Shown: positions 24,589-33,417 of the stretch, in pieces
Layout of the letters: each line of letters starts with the position of its first letter
How positions within the stretch are numbered: the first letter of the stretch is position 1
From: Candidatus Bathyarchaeota archaeon
GTDB taxonomy: Archaea; Thermoproteota; Bathyarchaeia; TCS64
Length of the DNA: 38,021 bases
Direction: 5' to 3'
Assembly (NCBI GenBank): GCA_016783485.1
Contig: JADHWM010000014.1
Span: forward strand, 1-38,021
Made by a program: the position numbers and the translations under genes
The notes under the pieces: model-generated
Seen by the model: only the letters and a program-made list of their open reading frames with translations
Database searches by the model: none
Told to the model about the DNA's origin: nothing

Positions 24589-25833
24589 TTATGCATAACA
24601 ATTATACCAAAATAACACTATAATCATTATCAATAATGATGCGGCTGCTCCATATGGAATTTCTGGAATTACAAATGCTGGTCTTAACGCAAATGCGTGC
24701 ATCGTGTTCCCTGAACCCATAAATAGAATACCATAAGCGATTGTTGGAGATGAACTCATATCGTTACCTGTATTGTAACTCCATATAGTTGAGCCATCCG
24801 ATACATCTAGGGCATAAATACTCTGACCACCGCCACAGTATAGTTTACCATCTGCTACTGCTCCGATATGCGCATTTGTAGGAATACCTGATCCGTAGTT
24901 CACTTCCCACAGGATATCTCCTGTATTGATGTCAAGGGACCACGCGGTTGCTGTTCCACCCCAAACAAAAAACACTCTACCATATGCTATCGCAGGATTT
25001 CCGCCCTCTCCCCATGTACCATCCTGCTCCCAGATTAGACTGCCATCCATAACGTTAAGCGCGTAAACGGGTCCATTTCTTGCCTTGAATATCACCATAT
25101 TCTCATGAATTGCTGGTGGTCTAACTATTCCTGCTGGGAAACTCCATAGAACGCTGCCCGTATCCAAGTCAATTGCCTGAACAGGCCCATTCCACGACCC
25201 TAAAACAAGTCTGTCATTAGATATTGCGGGTGTGCCGAGATACCCTCCAAGGCTTGCTACCCATATCTCTGTTCCTGTGTTGGAGTCTAATGCGTAAAGA
25301 TTTCCTGCTTGACAGACTACGTAGACTACTCCATCATAATAGGTTGGAGGACTACCGATGGCCCCGTTGGTGTCGTAAGCCCAATCCAAGCTTCCATCTA
25401 CTTTGTCAAGAGCGTATACTCTTCGGTCTACATATGATCCCGCGTATATCTTGCCATCTCCGTATGCTAGACCGGGTATTTGGACCACGTGTGCGCCTGT
25501 ATGGTATTCCCATCCAAGTTCTCCAGTGTGAGCGTTTAGCTGGTAGATGCTTCCATCCGGGATTGACATGTATAGATATTGATCTACCGCTAATGGAAAC
25601 GTCTGCCAGCCACCATGACCTTCATTAGACCAAATCAAATTGCTAGTGTCAGGTGCGTCACCAACTGAGAAACAGGTATTTTTCGCATCGTGAGCAAACA
25701 AAGGCCAATCAGTTTCATTAGCGGCTACTTGTGGAACAATTGAGCTGAGGAGTAAAAACATTGATAATATGAATATGATGGATACTCTATTCAGAATTAT
25801 TTTATAACTCAGTCTAACCCGGGAAACTTTCAT
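24589..25833 (-). CDS. secreted PQQ-like beta-propeller protein with C-terminal anchor
   Basis: 414 residues. A signal peptide or signal anchor (about 15-38) is followed by about seven beta-propeller blades, each with the pattern G-x-[IV]-Y-A-L-[DN]-x-x-[TD]-G-x-x-x-W, e.g. VYALDKVDGSLDWAYDT. The protein ends with PEIPYGAAASLLIMIIVLFWYNCYA-like residues (PEIP then one hydrophobic helix), resembling the PEF-type C-terminal sorting tails of archaeosortase substrates, though without a terminal basic cluster. It should sit outside the cell, membrane-attached. The ligand is unknown, and PQQ binding is not implied. ATG start with a TATA-like GTTAAATAA (coding strand) at 25865-25873. A+T-rich; it lies between element copies 2 and 3. 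Confidence 0.82.
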   Translation of the reverse strand: MKVSRVRLSYKIILNRVSIIFILSMFLLLSSIVPQVAANETDWPLFAHDAKNTCFSVGDAPDTSNLIWSNEGHGGWQTFPLAVDQYLYMSIPDGSIYQLNAHTGELGWEYHTGAHVVQIPGLAYGDGKIYAGSYVDRRVYALDKVDGSLDWAYDTNGAIGSPPTYYDGVVYVVCQAGNLYALDSNTGTEIWVASLGGYLGTPAISNDRLVLGSWNGPVQAIDLDTGSVLWSFPAGIVRPPAIHENMVIFKARNGPVYALNVMDGSLIWEQDGTWGEGGNPAIAYGRVFFVWGGTATAWSLDINTGDILWEVNYGSGIPTNAHIGAVADGKLYCGGGQSIYALDVSDGSTIWSYNTGNDMSSSPTIAYGILFMGSGNTMHAFALRPAFVIPEIPYGAAASLLIMIIVLFWYNCYA

Positions 25834-26259
25834 TTATCATATCCAACTGAAGATTAGACGCTCATTATTTAACTTTTGCTTGAAAATATTTTGATTATAT
25901 AAAATCTAGAAACTGGCTTTAACCCTTTTTTATGTGGTAGAACTAGGATTAGACGCGTTTTTCGTGTTTCACTATAAAGTGCGTATCTGATTGATTTTCA
26001 GAGTTCTTTGTCAATTCTGAACATGAAATCTTTGCTCAGTATTAAAACCCCTGATAATATCCAAGAAGCACACGCGAATAACCTCATCTGAACGAGTGCC
26101 TAAGACCGCAGATTCGGTGACTTCAACCAAAAGAATTCGATGGGACAAGCAGGCCCCCCTCGCTCGGCCGCGTCCATAGATTTATTCCTTCGGCGTCCCA
26201 GACATGGGTCATTAAGGCCACCCGAACTAGGCGGGTTGCCCTTGGTGAAAGGTGATGTC
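25834..26259. other. spacer with promoter, element copy 3 and leader
   Basis: About 425 bases without a supported gene. The left part holds the promoter of the beta-propeller gene, the centre holds repeat copy 3, and from about 26020 the sequence returns to the G+C-rich composition of the window. A TATA-like GATTTATTCC at about 26178-26187 may serve the next gene. The open frame from 26140 to 26259 is probably leader. Confidence 0.5.
25963..26017 (+). repeat. ~60-bp dispersed element, copy 3
   Basis: GTTTCACTATAAAGTGCGTAT on the left and CAGAGTTCTTTGTCAA on the right, with 29 bases from CACT to CAGAG. The outer inverted ends are degraded compared with copy 2. It forms the right edge of the A+T-rich islet. 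Confidence 0.65.
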
Positions 26260-27108
26260 ATGGAGATCGTCTTGAGGAAAGCGAGACAGGAGGACCTGGA
26301 GAGTGTGATCCGTGTCGAGTCCAAGGCCACCCCCAACCTGAGCTATGTGGGGGCGGTCTGGGGCCTCTTCACATCGGACGAGGTCGGGGAGTTCAGCGTC
26401 GCCGAGGCAGACGGGGAGGTGGTCGCCTGCGGCAAGTTCACCGTGGTCCCCGACGGATCGGCGTGGCTCGAGACCCTCCGGGTCATCCCCGAGTACCAGG
26501 GCCTCGGCATAGGCAAACGGTTCTACGAGAGGTTCTACGACCTCGCCCGGAGCCGCGGGGTGACCACGATGCGCATGTACACCGGCCTCAGGAACGCCGT
26601 GAGCAAGGGGCTCGCCGAGTTATACGGGTTCCGCCTCGCTGCCACGTACAGGGGCGCCTCCCTGCCCTGCGTGCAGGGTAAGATTCCTCCATCGGATGGA
26701 GGCTTCCGGCTCGTCCCGGACCCCGAGAAGGCGACCGCCCTCTTGATGCCCTTCCGGGGGAGGTGGACGGGATTCCTCGTGATGAACAGGACCTTCTTCC
26801 CCATAACCCCCGCCCTTTGCAGCCACCTCGCCGAGAAGGAGATGGTCTACGAGGACCCTGCGAGCGGCAGCGTGGTCACCGTCGGCGCACGGTTCCTCCC
26901 CGAGAGGGCGCTCCACATCGGCGTCCTCGGGGGAGACATGGACCAATGTCTGGGGTTCGCCCTGGAGCAAGGCGTGGAAAGGGGGGCGGCACGCCTGAAC
27001 TGCGACTTCCCCCCTTCAGCCGTCGACGTTCAGGGAGCCCTCGTCGATAACGGGTTCTGCCTCACGGAGTCGGATTTCATCGTGATGGAGGTCCACCTGG
27101 ACGGGTGA
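26260..27108 (+). CDS. GNAT family N-acetyltransferase with extra C-terminal domain
   Basis: 282 residues. The N-terminal half is a GNAT domain: MEIVLRKARQEDLESVIRVE, then LETLRVIPEYQGLGIGKRF (acetyl-CoA loop Q-G-L-G-I-G) and a C-terminal strand LYGFRLAATYRG. The C-terminal 150 residues form a second, mixed alpha/beta domain (FRLVPDPEKATALLMPFRGRW...) found in some two-domain GNAT proteins, with no motif I can assign. The substrate is unknown. The frame opens at 26140, but ATG 26260 follows GGTGATG and begins the typical GNAT first strand. G+C-rich, unlike the adjacent islet. Confidence 0.82.
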   Translation: MEIVLRKARQEDLESVIRVESKATPNLSYVGAVWGLFTSDEVGEFSVAEADGEVVACGKFTVVPDGSAWLETLRVIPEYQGLGIGKRFYERFYDLARSRGVTTMRMYTGLRNAVSKGLAELYGFRLAATYRGASLPCVQGKIPPSDGGFRLVPDPEKATALLMPFRGRWTGFLVMNRTFFPITPALCSHLAEKEMVYEDPASGSVVTVGARFLPERALHIGVLGGDMDQCLGFALEQGVERGAARLNCDFPPSAVDVQGALVDNGFCLTESDFIVMEVHLDG

Positions 27109-27125
27109 ACCCCATTCAACGTTGA

Positions 27126-27325
27126 AGGCTTTACTTGACTGAGTTCAACTATCCGAAGTACACGTTCGGGTCACGAGGCCACAACGTGAACGACTGCTAC
27201 GTCGTCCCCAGTCTGGACCTGGTGGTCGTCCGGCAGGGGAACGATGACCTCCCCGGGAGAAGCGTTCCCTGTTCGTGAAAACTGTTCTAGAGAAGATCGT
27301 GAATGCGTTCCGACTGGAGCTCTGA
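27126..27325 (+). pseudogene. C-terminal remnant of a beta-lactamase-like serine hydrolase
   Basis: Frame 27126-27257 reads TEFNYPKYTFGSRGHN..CYVVPSLDLVVVRQGND, the C-terminal strands of the class C beta-lactamase/serine hydrolase family (G-x-x-x-x-V-x-P-x-L-D-L-V-V-V). It then runs to a stop. In the frame shifted within CTCCCCGGG, the C-terminal helix continues (REKRSLFVKTVLEKIVNAF) to a TGA at 27323. The catalytic N-terminal region is missing, so this is a 5'-deleted, frameshifted relic. A stop lies immediately before it at 27123. Confidence 0.55.
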
Positions 27326-27360
27326 TGGCCCATTCATCAGGCGGTGCGAGTAGAGTATCC

Positions 27361-27369
27361 ATTTAATAA
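27361..27369 (+). promoter_or_regulatory. TATA-like box of the second giant permease
   Basis: ATTTAATAA lies 27-35 bases before the ATG at 27396, the expected spacing for a leaderless transcript. No ribosome-binding site is evident between it and the start, in agreement. Confidence 0.45.
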
Positions 27370-27395
27370 CCAAATGCGAAAAGTATGCTGAGCGC

Positions 27396-30293
27396 ATGAC
27401 CAAACATTGTCGTATTCTCCTCATTGCTTTGTTCCTCATGGCCTCGACCATCGGATTCTGCGAGGCACAGGAAACAGTCTCCATCAAGATTGAGGGCTTC
27501 GTCTACAGACCCGACGGTACGCCTCTACAGGATGCCTCGGTTCGCCTCTGGGGGTTCTACCTGGAGGGGGAAGCCCAGACGGACTCGGAGGGCCACTACG
27601 AACTGCGGGCGACCACCACGGAGGCTTCCTGCCAGCTCTTCGTCTTCCATGATGATCCGGACGCGGAGGGCTACGATCTCCTCCCCGCCCAAAGGAGTCT
27701 ATCCACCGGTGAAGACCTGAATGCCAGCGTTGATTTCACGCTGGAGCCTGCGGCCACGGTCTGGGTCACGGGCCAGCTCAAGCCGATGGAGTCGACGAGC
27801 AGGATAAACAGATACGCTCTGGAGGTGGTGGATCCCTCCACCGGGGCGCTCATCCGGTCCGGAGAGTACCGCCTGAGATACGGGACGGGGATGAACGTCC
27901 AGAGCTATTTTCTCGGCTTACCTCCCACGATGCTCATTGTCCCCGTTGACGCCCCCTTCGCGGTGAAGGTCTCCTCGTCCTATCAGCACGAGAGGTTCCC
28001 GCCGAGCAGATACAGGCCCAGCAGTTGGCGGATCCGGAGCAGCTCCATCATCGATGCTTTCAACGAGTTCACGATGGTCGAGGGCGCGGGGTTCACGCTC
28101 GAAGCGGGGGAGACTCTAGAGATCGATATCCGTAAATACAGTCTCGCATCGGACCTGACCCGGATCGCTCCCCTGATGGTGGAGGCGGAGGCGGAGCTGG
28201 CCGAGGTGGAGGAGGATGGCTTCTACGTGACCGCCGAGAGGTTCGACATCGTGGAGGCCAAGGAGTCTCTTTCGGGTCTGGACGTGAAGATCGAGGGCCA
28301 TGAATACGAGGCCACGTACGTGGGGCTCCGGCAGGCCTACCTGAAGCTGCTGAGCGTGAGGAGCAGGCTCGACGCCATGGTCTATGAGTCGAGCGTATCC
28401 CTGAGAGTGCTTCTCGTCTTCATCGCCCTCACCGCTGTAGTCCTGGGGGCTTTGCTCACCGATGGAATAGTCGCTAACCTGCTGTCATCCTTCAGCCTGT
28501 TCGCGGTCATGTTCCTGTCCTTACGGCTGGTCTTCCCCGGTAGCTCCATGGTTGAGCCAAGCCGCTACATATCCATGGGAGCGACCTCCCTGGCGGCGGC
28601 CCTGCTCCTGCTATACCTGACCCCCCGCGTCTTGGGGGAAACCGTGGCGGAGGGGGGCTTTGCGGTCCTGGGGTCGATCGTGGTCGTCTTCTCCATGGGA
28701 AACAGGAGCCTCAGGAGGAGGAAGCTGCGCTCGGCGTTCACGTTCACCGCGATACTCGCCCTGACGATGAGTTTCGTGGCCCTCACGTCCGTGTCCAGCA
28801 GCTACGGGCTGATATTCTCCAGGCACGGCAGCGAACAGCCCGGTGCGGAGGGCATCATGGTCAGAAATCCCGTCTACCCCCCCAACAACGAGTTCGAGAA
28901 GGGGCTGTTCTCCCCCGTGATACCCCCGACGATCGAGTGGGCCTGGGGGAACGAGGGCGTCGTCAACGTGGCGAAATTAGCCGAGAACACCCCCAGCCTC
29001 CGGCCCTACGGGCGGATAGGGGAGTGGCCCATCTTCGGCGTGGTGGGGGTCCAGCCTGATGTGGAGCCCCTGATGCCCCTCATCGACGATTCTGTCGTGG
29101 AGGGGGGTCCTCTGAGGGAGGACGGCACATGCCTGCTCCACAGGTACCTGCGATTGAACACGGATCTGGAGGTGGGGGATCAGGTGGTCGTGGGGGGCGT
29201 CTCCATGAGGATCGTGGGGTTCTTCGGGGATTTAGGGGGGATCGCCGACATGGACGGTGAGACGATCCTCCCCGATTACCAGGTCATGGTGAACGCCGAT
29301 CCCCCCACCATCGAGGTGAGGACCTGCAACAAGGACGCGGTGGTCGTAACCACCCTTGACACGGCCCTGCGCATCGAGAGGGTCCTGGTTTCGAGGATCG
29401 ACGTGGAGCTCGAGACGGAGACGAGCCTCGAGACGATGGGGAAGAGCATGGCCCTCTCGAGGGAGCACCGGATCTGGATCTCCGAGGGGGGGCTGTCTCA
29501 CATCGCTTACATGGGTAACCAGATCGGGGGGAAGGGGTTCCCCATCCTGGTTCCCTGGGCCATCGTGGTCCTCAACGTGGTTGCTATGATGCTGAACTCG
29601 ATGTTCGAGCGCCAGAGGGAGATAGACATCCTCTCCAGCATAGGCCTCAACCCCATGCACATCGCCGGTATCTTCGTGGCCGAGGCCTCGATTCTGGGGG
29701 TGGCGGGGGGGAGCATCGGCTACCTCATGGGCCTCGGGCTCTACCCCGTCATGAAGGCTTTGGAATGGGCCCCCGTCATCAGCCAGAAGGTCTCCGCGGT
29801 CTGGCTCGTGGCGTCCCTCGGGATAGCCATCGCCTCGGTGGTCTTCGGCTCCGTGATAGCCCTGGGGCGGTCGATATCCCTCACCCCCTCCCTCACCCGG
29901 AGGTGGGATCTGAGGGATCAGGAGGGCGGAGACAGGGAATACTGGGACACGAGACTCCCGGTGAGGCTCCTAGGGGAGGAGGTCGATGATTTCCTCCTCT
30001 TCGTGTACGGCTTCCTGGAGGGGTTCAAGGGCTTCAACTCCGTGCCGAGGATCAGCTCCCTGAGGCTGGGGGAAGAGGGAGAGGCGAGGACTCTTTCCTT
30101 CGTATACGACGGGAGAGACTCCAGCATCGGGACCACGTGGACGTCCAACGTGGTCACCGTGATCCGTGACGAGGAGGGCACCTACGTTGCATCGATGGAG
30201 TCGAAGGGTGCCAGAGACGCATGTAGCACGACGGGCACCTTCGTCAGGAAGATAATTATCCGGTGGTCGGTGCATGAAAGTAAAAAGTCATAG
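27396..30293 (+). CDS. giant FtsX-type permease with N-terminal Ig-like domain (paralog)
   Basis: 965 residues with the same domain order as the protein at 1653-4514. A signal peptide (about 1-24) precedes an Ig-like/carboxypeptidase-regulatory domain (GFVYRPDGTPLQDASVRLWG), more extracellular beta sequence, and the shared EIDIRKYSLASDL boundary. A helical stretch, three membrane helices and the basic MGNRSLRRRKLRSAFTF linker follow. The FtsX module ends with PWAIVVLNVVAMMLNSMFERQ, REIDILSSIGLNP and the last helices. The soluble C-terminal tail shares RLPVRLLGEEVDD and LSFVYDGR with its paralog. There is no ATPase gene beside it, so it may share the ATPase at 957-1649 or one outside the window. 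It follows the beta-lactamase relic and converges with the M20 gene. Substrate unknown. Confidence 0.85.
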   Translation: MTKHCRILLIALFLMASTIGFCEAQETVSIKIEGFVYRPDGTPLQDASVRLWGFYLEGEAQTDSEGHYELRATTTEASCQLFVFHDDPDAEGYDLLPAQRSLSTGEDLNASVDFTLEPAATVWVTGQLKPMESTSRINRYALEVVDPSTGALIRSGEYRLRYGTGMNVQSYFLGLPPTMLIVPVDAPFAVKVSSSYQHERFPPSRYRPSSWRIRSSSIIDAFNEFTMVEGAGFTLEAGETLEIDIRKYSLASDLTRIAPLMVEAEAELAEVEEDGFYVTAERFDIVEAKESLSGLDVKIEGHEYEATYVGLRQAYLKLLSVRSRLDAMVYESSVSLRVLLVFIALTAVVLGALLTDGIVANLLSSFSLFAVMFLSLRLVFPGSSMVEPSRYISMGATSLAAALLLLYLTPRVLGETVAEGGFAVLGSIVVVFSMGNRSLRRRKLRSAFTFTAILALTMSFVALTSVSSSYGLIFSRHGSEQPGAEGIMVRNPVYPPNNEFEKGLFSPVIPPTIEWAWGNEGVVNVAKLAENTPSLRPYGRIGEWPIFGVVGVQPDVEPLMPLIDDSVVEGGPLREDGTCLLHRYLRLNTDLEVGDQVVVGGVSMRIVGFFGDLGGIADMDGETILPDYQVMVNADPPTIEVRTCNKDAVVVTTLDTALRIERVLVSRIDVELETETSLETMGKSMALSREHRIWISEGGLSHIAYMGNQIGGKGFPILVPWAIVVLNVVAMMLNSMFERQREIDILSSIGLNPMHIAGIFVAEASILGVAGGSIGYLMGLGLYPVMKALEWAPVISQKVSAVWLVASLGIAIASVVFGSVIALGRSISLTPSLTRRWDLRDQEGGDREYWDTRLPVRLLGEEVDDFLLFVYGFLEGFKGFNSVPRISSLRLGEEGEARTLSFVYDGRDSSIGTTWTSNVVTVIRDEEGTYVASMESKGARDACSTTGTFVRKIIIRWSVHESKKS

Positions 30294-30363
30294 TTTGACG
30301 GTGAGGGCGTGGATTGAGTCTGCTCTCATGTTTTGCATGAATAAAGGATTCTGAAGGTAACGG

Positions 30364-31719
30364 TTAACCTTCGAGGATATCCTTCCAGTGATCCATGTAC
30401 CCCGTCTTGGTCACCTGAGGCCGGTACTCGTCGATGACCTCCCTCGCCAGCTTGGAGTCGTCCCAGAGGAGATCGAGGATCATGCCGACGTACAGCTTCG
30501 TGGGGTTCACGTAGGCGTTGTACTTGTCCTCGATGGTGTAGCTTCTGCTGTGGCCGACTCCGACGGCGCCGCCGACGCGGAAGCTGGCCTTGGGCATGAT
30601 GTTGGCGACGTCGTTGATGTCCGAGACGGCTCCGTGGGGGACCTTGATGGGGGAGGGGTCGTCCGTCCCGATGACGATCTCGTCCGCGTCGAAGGTCTCC
30701 AGGGCGTTGTCCCTCATGCACCGCCAGAGGGCGGGGCTGCCCTGCGCGGGGCTGGGGAGGTATCCGGGGATGTTTTCGATGATGGCCTCGGCGCCCAGGG
30801 CCATGGCGCCTCCCTTGAGGGCCCGGTCTACCTTCATGGAGGCGTCCTTGATGGCGTCCACTGAGGCTGCCCTGATCATCATCTCCATACGCACCTCGCT
30901 GGGCACGATGTTAACCGCGTCTCCCCCCTTGGTGATGAAGTAGTGGACCCTCACGGCGTCTGAGTCCTTGAAGGTGTCCCTCTGCGCGTCGATGGCCGAC
31001 ATGGCGATGTTTGCGGCGTTCAGCGCGTTCACCCCGTTCCACGGGGCCGCGCCGCTGTGGGCCTCGGCCCCCTTGAATGTGATGGCCTTGCCCATGAATC
31101 CCACGCCGCCGGGGGTGGGCTCCTCCCCTCCGCTCACCGTGATCTTCCATTCCGTGTTCGTGGCCATGTGGTTGGAGAGGGTGATGTCCACGTCGTCGAA
31201 GTAGCCGCCCTTGATGAACTCCTGCTTGCCCCCCAGGAAGAACAGCTTCCCATCCCGGTGTTGCTCCCTCCTCCACTCGATCTCGATGGGCTCCTCCGAC
31301 GGGACCGCCATGCAGGTGACCGAGCCGTCGAGATGCTCCATGACCCCCGAGTCCACGAGGGCCATCGCCACCCCGATCATGTTGGCCATCATGCAGTTAT
31401 GGCCGCACGAGTGAACCGCCCCGGTGTCGGGGTCCGCCTCGGGGTGCTCGGGGATCAGCAGGGCGTCGAGCTCCCCGATCACCGCGATGTTGGGGCGCTC
31501 ATCCCGCCCCACGATCCTGGTCTGCACGCCGGTTAGACCGATCTTCTCCTCGGCCTCGAGGCCCAGGTCCCTGAAGATGCCTGCGGTGTACTCCGCGGTC
31601 TTGAACTCCTTGAATCCCACCTCGGGATTTCTCCAGATCCATTCCCCGGCGGCGATGATGTCCTCTGCCCTGGCCTCCACGGCGTCGAGCAGCTTCTTTT
31701 TGAGGGTAAATTTGTCCAT
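30364..31719 (-). CDS. M20-family amidohydrolase (AbgB-like)
   Basis: A 451-residue zinc-dependent hydrolase resembling the p-aminobenzoyl-glutamate hydrolase B subunit and related aminoacylases. Metal-site features are SCGHN (H107) and the glutamate pair E142/E143 in VPSEEPIE, followed by the dimerisation domain (GKAITFKGAEAHSGAAPWNGVNAL) and the C-terminal GHSRSYTIEDKYNAY. It should cleave an amide-linked acyl or aryl group from an amino acid in the cytoplasm; the exact substrate is not fixed. The frame is open to 31893, but ATG 31719 (MDKFTLKKKLLDAV) is chosen because a TATA-like box (TTAAATTG on the coding strand) lies 23-29 bases upstream. Confidence 0.88.
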   Translation of the reverse strand: MDKFTLKKKLLDAVEARAEDIIAAGEWIWRNPEVGFKEFKTAEYTAGIFRDLGLEAEEKIGLTGVQTRIVGRDERPNIAVIGELDALLIPEHPEADPDTGAVHSCGHNCMMANMIGVAMALVDSGVMEHLDGSVTCMAVPSEEPIEIEWRREQHRDGKLFFLGGKQEFIKGGYFDDVDITLSNHMATNTEWKITVSGGEEPTPGGVGFMGKAITFKGAEAHSGAAPWNGVNALNAANIAMSAIDAQRDTFKDSDAVRVHYFITKGGDAVNIVPSEVRMEMMIRAASVDAIKDASMKVDRALKGGAMALGAEAIIENIPGYLPSPAQGSPALWRCMRDNALETFDADEIVIGTDDPSPIKVPHGAVSDINDVANIMPKASFRVGGAVGVGHSRSYTIEDKYNAYVNPTKLYVGMILDLLWDDSKLAREVIDEYRPQVTKTGYMDHWKDILEG

Positions 31720-31971
31720 GGAGAGATTAATGCCTGAAAACAATTTAACGTTATCAGGACAGACTGAAAGATGCACAGAGAAGATGCCTACGGCTGCCAA
31801 AGAAATGGTTCGAAAGGGGGGGCGAACCCACGACCAGAAGCTCCGCAGGGTGACGTGCACGTGCATTGAGTATGAGACACTGATTGCGCGCACGACGCGA
31901 ATAGTCTCGGCTAGCCCTCTCTATCTTTTAGGTTAAATCCAACCAGGCTTTCTCCGCTTGTGTTTGTTCTC

Positions 31972-33171
31972 CTATTGTGCCTTGGGCTGGGCTACCTCGG
32001 CCTCCTCCTCTTCGGCTCTCGCCTCCTTGAAGGCCAGCGCGACAACTATCGACAAGGCGACCAAAACAGCGGAAGCGAGGAAAGGAGACCTGTAGCCCAC
32101 GCTGCTGTAGAGATACCCAGCCAAAACTGGCGCCACGGTGCTCCCCAGCCGCATGCTCGTCATCCTGACCCCCAGCGCCGAGCCCATCAGCTCAGAGGGA
32201 ATAAAGTCGGCCAGCAGCGCCAGGCTCGACGGCCAGGTCATGCTCCTGAGCCCGTTAAACACCGCGTAGATGACCAATAGGAGCATCCAATCATCCACGA
32301 ACAGCCAGGCCCCCAGCAGCAGGGGAATGGGCAGCAGGGCCAGGACTATCATCCTCTTCCGCCCGTAGCGATCCGCCAGCCGCCCGCTGGGGATCTGGGT
32401 GACCAGGATCAGGAGGCTCGAGGCCGTGAAGAAGAGGCCGATCAGGGACTCGGAGATCATGATCTGGTTCTTCAGGAACAGGGGCAGGACGGTGCCTATC
32501 ATCCCCTCCACCATCCCCGCCAGGAATGAGAACAGGAAGAATAGGGTCATGAAGGGCAGATACTCCCCGTCGAGGATGGAGGGGCGCTTCGCGGGAACCT
32601 GTTCTTCTATGACAGGAGCAGCGGACTCTTCCAGCCTCAGCGTCGGTATCAGGCCTGCCGCCATGATCAGTGCGGTCACCTGGAAGATGGGCGCCCAGCC
32701 ATAGTTCTCCACCAGGAAGCCGCTGAGCGTGGGGGCGATGATGCCCCCGATGGGCCACGCAAGGTTCATGACCCCGAACAGTGTGGCGCGGTTCCCTGGC
32801 GTGGCTCTCTCGGAGATCATCGCCATCCGGGAGACGATGAAGAAGGAGAAGGAGCCGCTGAAGACCATGTAGAGGGGGGTCACCCACCTCCAGTCGTCCA
32901 TGAACGAGATGAGCAAGGGGGGAAGCGCTGCCAGCACCACGCTCACCAGCAATGTCTTTTTCTTCCCGATCCGATTCATCAGGAGGCCGCTGGGGAGCAT
33001 CAGCGCAGTGGCCAGGATGCTCGCCAGGGAGAGGACCAGGCCGATCTCCATCTCGGAGGCCCCCAGGCCCTCCAGGTAGAGGGGGAACAGTGGGGTGATG
33101 AACTGGGCCGAGAAACCTATGGCTATGTTCAGGGCGAATAGAAGCCAGAGGTCTTTTTTTAGGCCCAGCAT
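31972..33171 (-). CDS. MFS transporter
   Basis: A 399-residue MFS protein with about twelve helices. The inter-helix loops LLMNRIGKKKTLLV and RLADRYGRKRMIVL mark the two pseudo-symmetric halves. The C-terminus ends in an acidic tail (EARAEEEEAEVAQ) in the cytoplasm. Substrate unknown. ATG start, with a TATA-like GTTTTTATT (coding strand) 28-36 bases upstream at 33199-33207. It precedes the M20 hydrolase gene on the same strand, with a 252-base gap holding the M20 gene's own promoter, so linkage with the amidohydrolase (uptake or export of its substrate) is possible but not shown. Confidence 0.87.
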   Translation of the reverse strand: MLGLKKDLWLLFALNIAIGFSAQFITPLFPLYLEGLGASEMEIGLVLSLASILATALMLPSGLLMNRIGKKKTLLVSVVLAALPPLLISFMDDWRWVTPLYMVFSGSFSFFIVSRMAMISERATPGNRATLFGVMNLAWPIGGIIAPTLSGFLVENYGWAPIFQVTALIMAAGLIPTLRLEESAAPVIEEQVPAKRPSILDGEYLPFMTLFFLFSFLAGMVEGMIGTVLPLFLKNQIMISESLIGLFFTASSLLILVTQIPSGRLADRYGRKRMIVLALLPIPLLLGAWLFVDDWMLLLVIYAVFNGLRSMTWPSSLALLADFIPSELMGSALGVRMTSMRLGSTVAPVLAGYLYSSVGYRSPFLASAVLVALSIVVALAFKEARAEEEEAEVAQPKAQ

Positions 33172-33417
33172 GTTTGAGACTTGAAACTTTTACGCTGGAA
33201 TAAAAACAGTTCGCGTGCTATAGCCTACTGAATGCGTTAAGCTATCTGTTATTCCCGTTTTTCTTTGGCGCGTTCCTGATGAGCTGATGGTTTTCAGTAT
33301 CAAAAAAGGCAGGTCCGTCTGTAGTGCGGGGGGTGGGGAAATCACACAGATTTACTAATAAAGTTTCTTTTCATTGCATACTCTTTTCTTCACTTCCGCG
33401 CGCTGAGCTATAGTATA

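Noticed and set aside
31807-31850. tRNA-like GGTCGTGGGTTCG on the minus strand and a GGTTCG/CGAACC hairpin
   Set aside because: It resembles a T-arm half, but the complementary half is missing and no cloverleaf can be built. At most a remnant.
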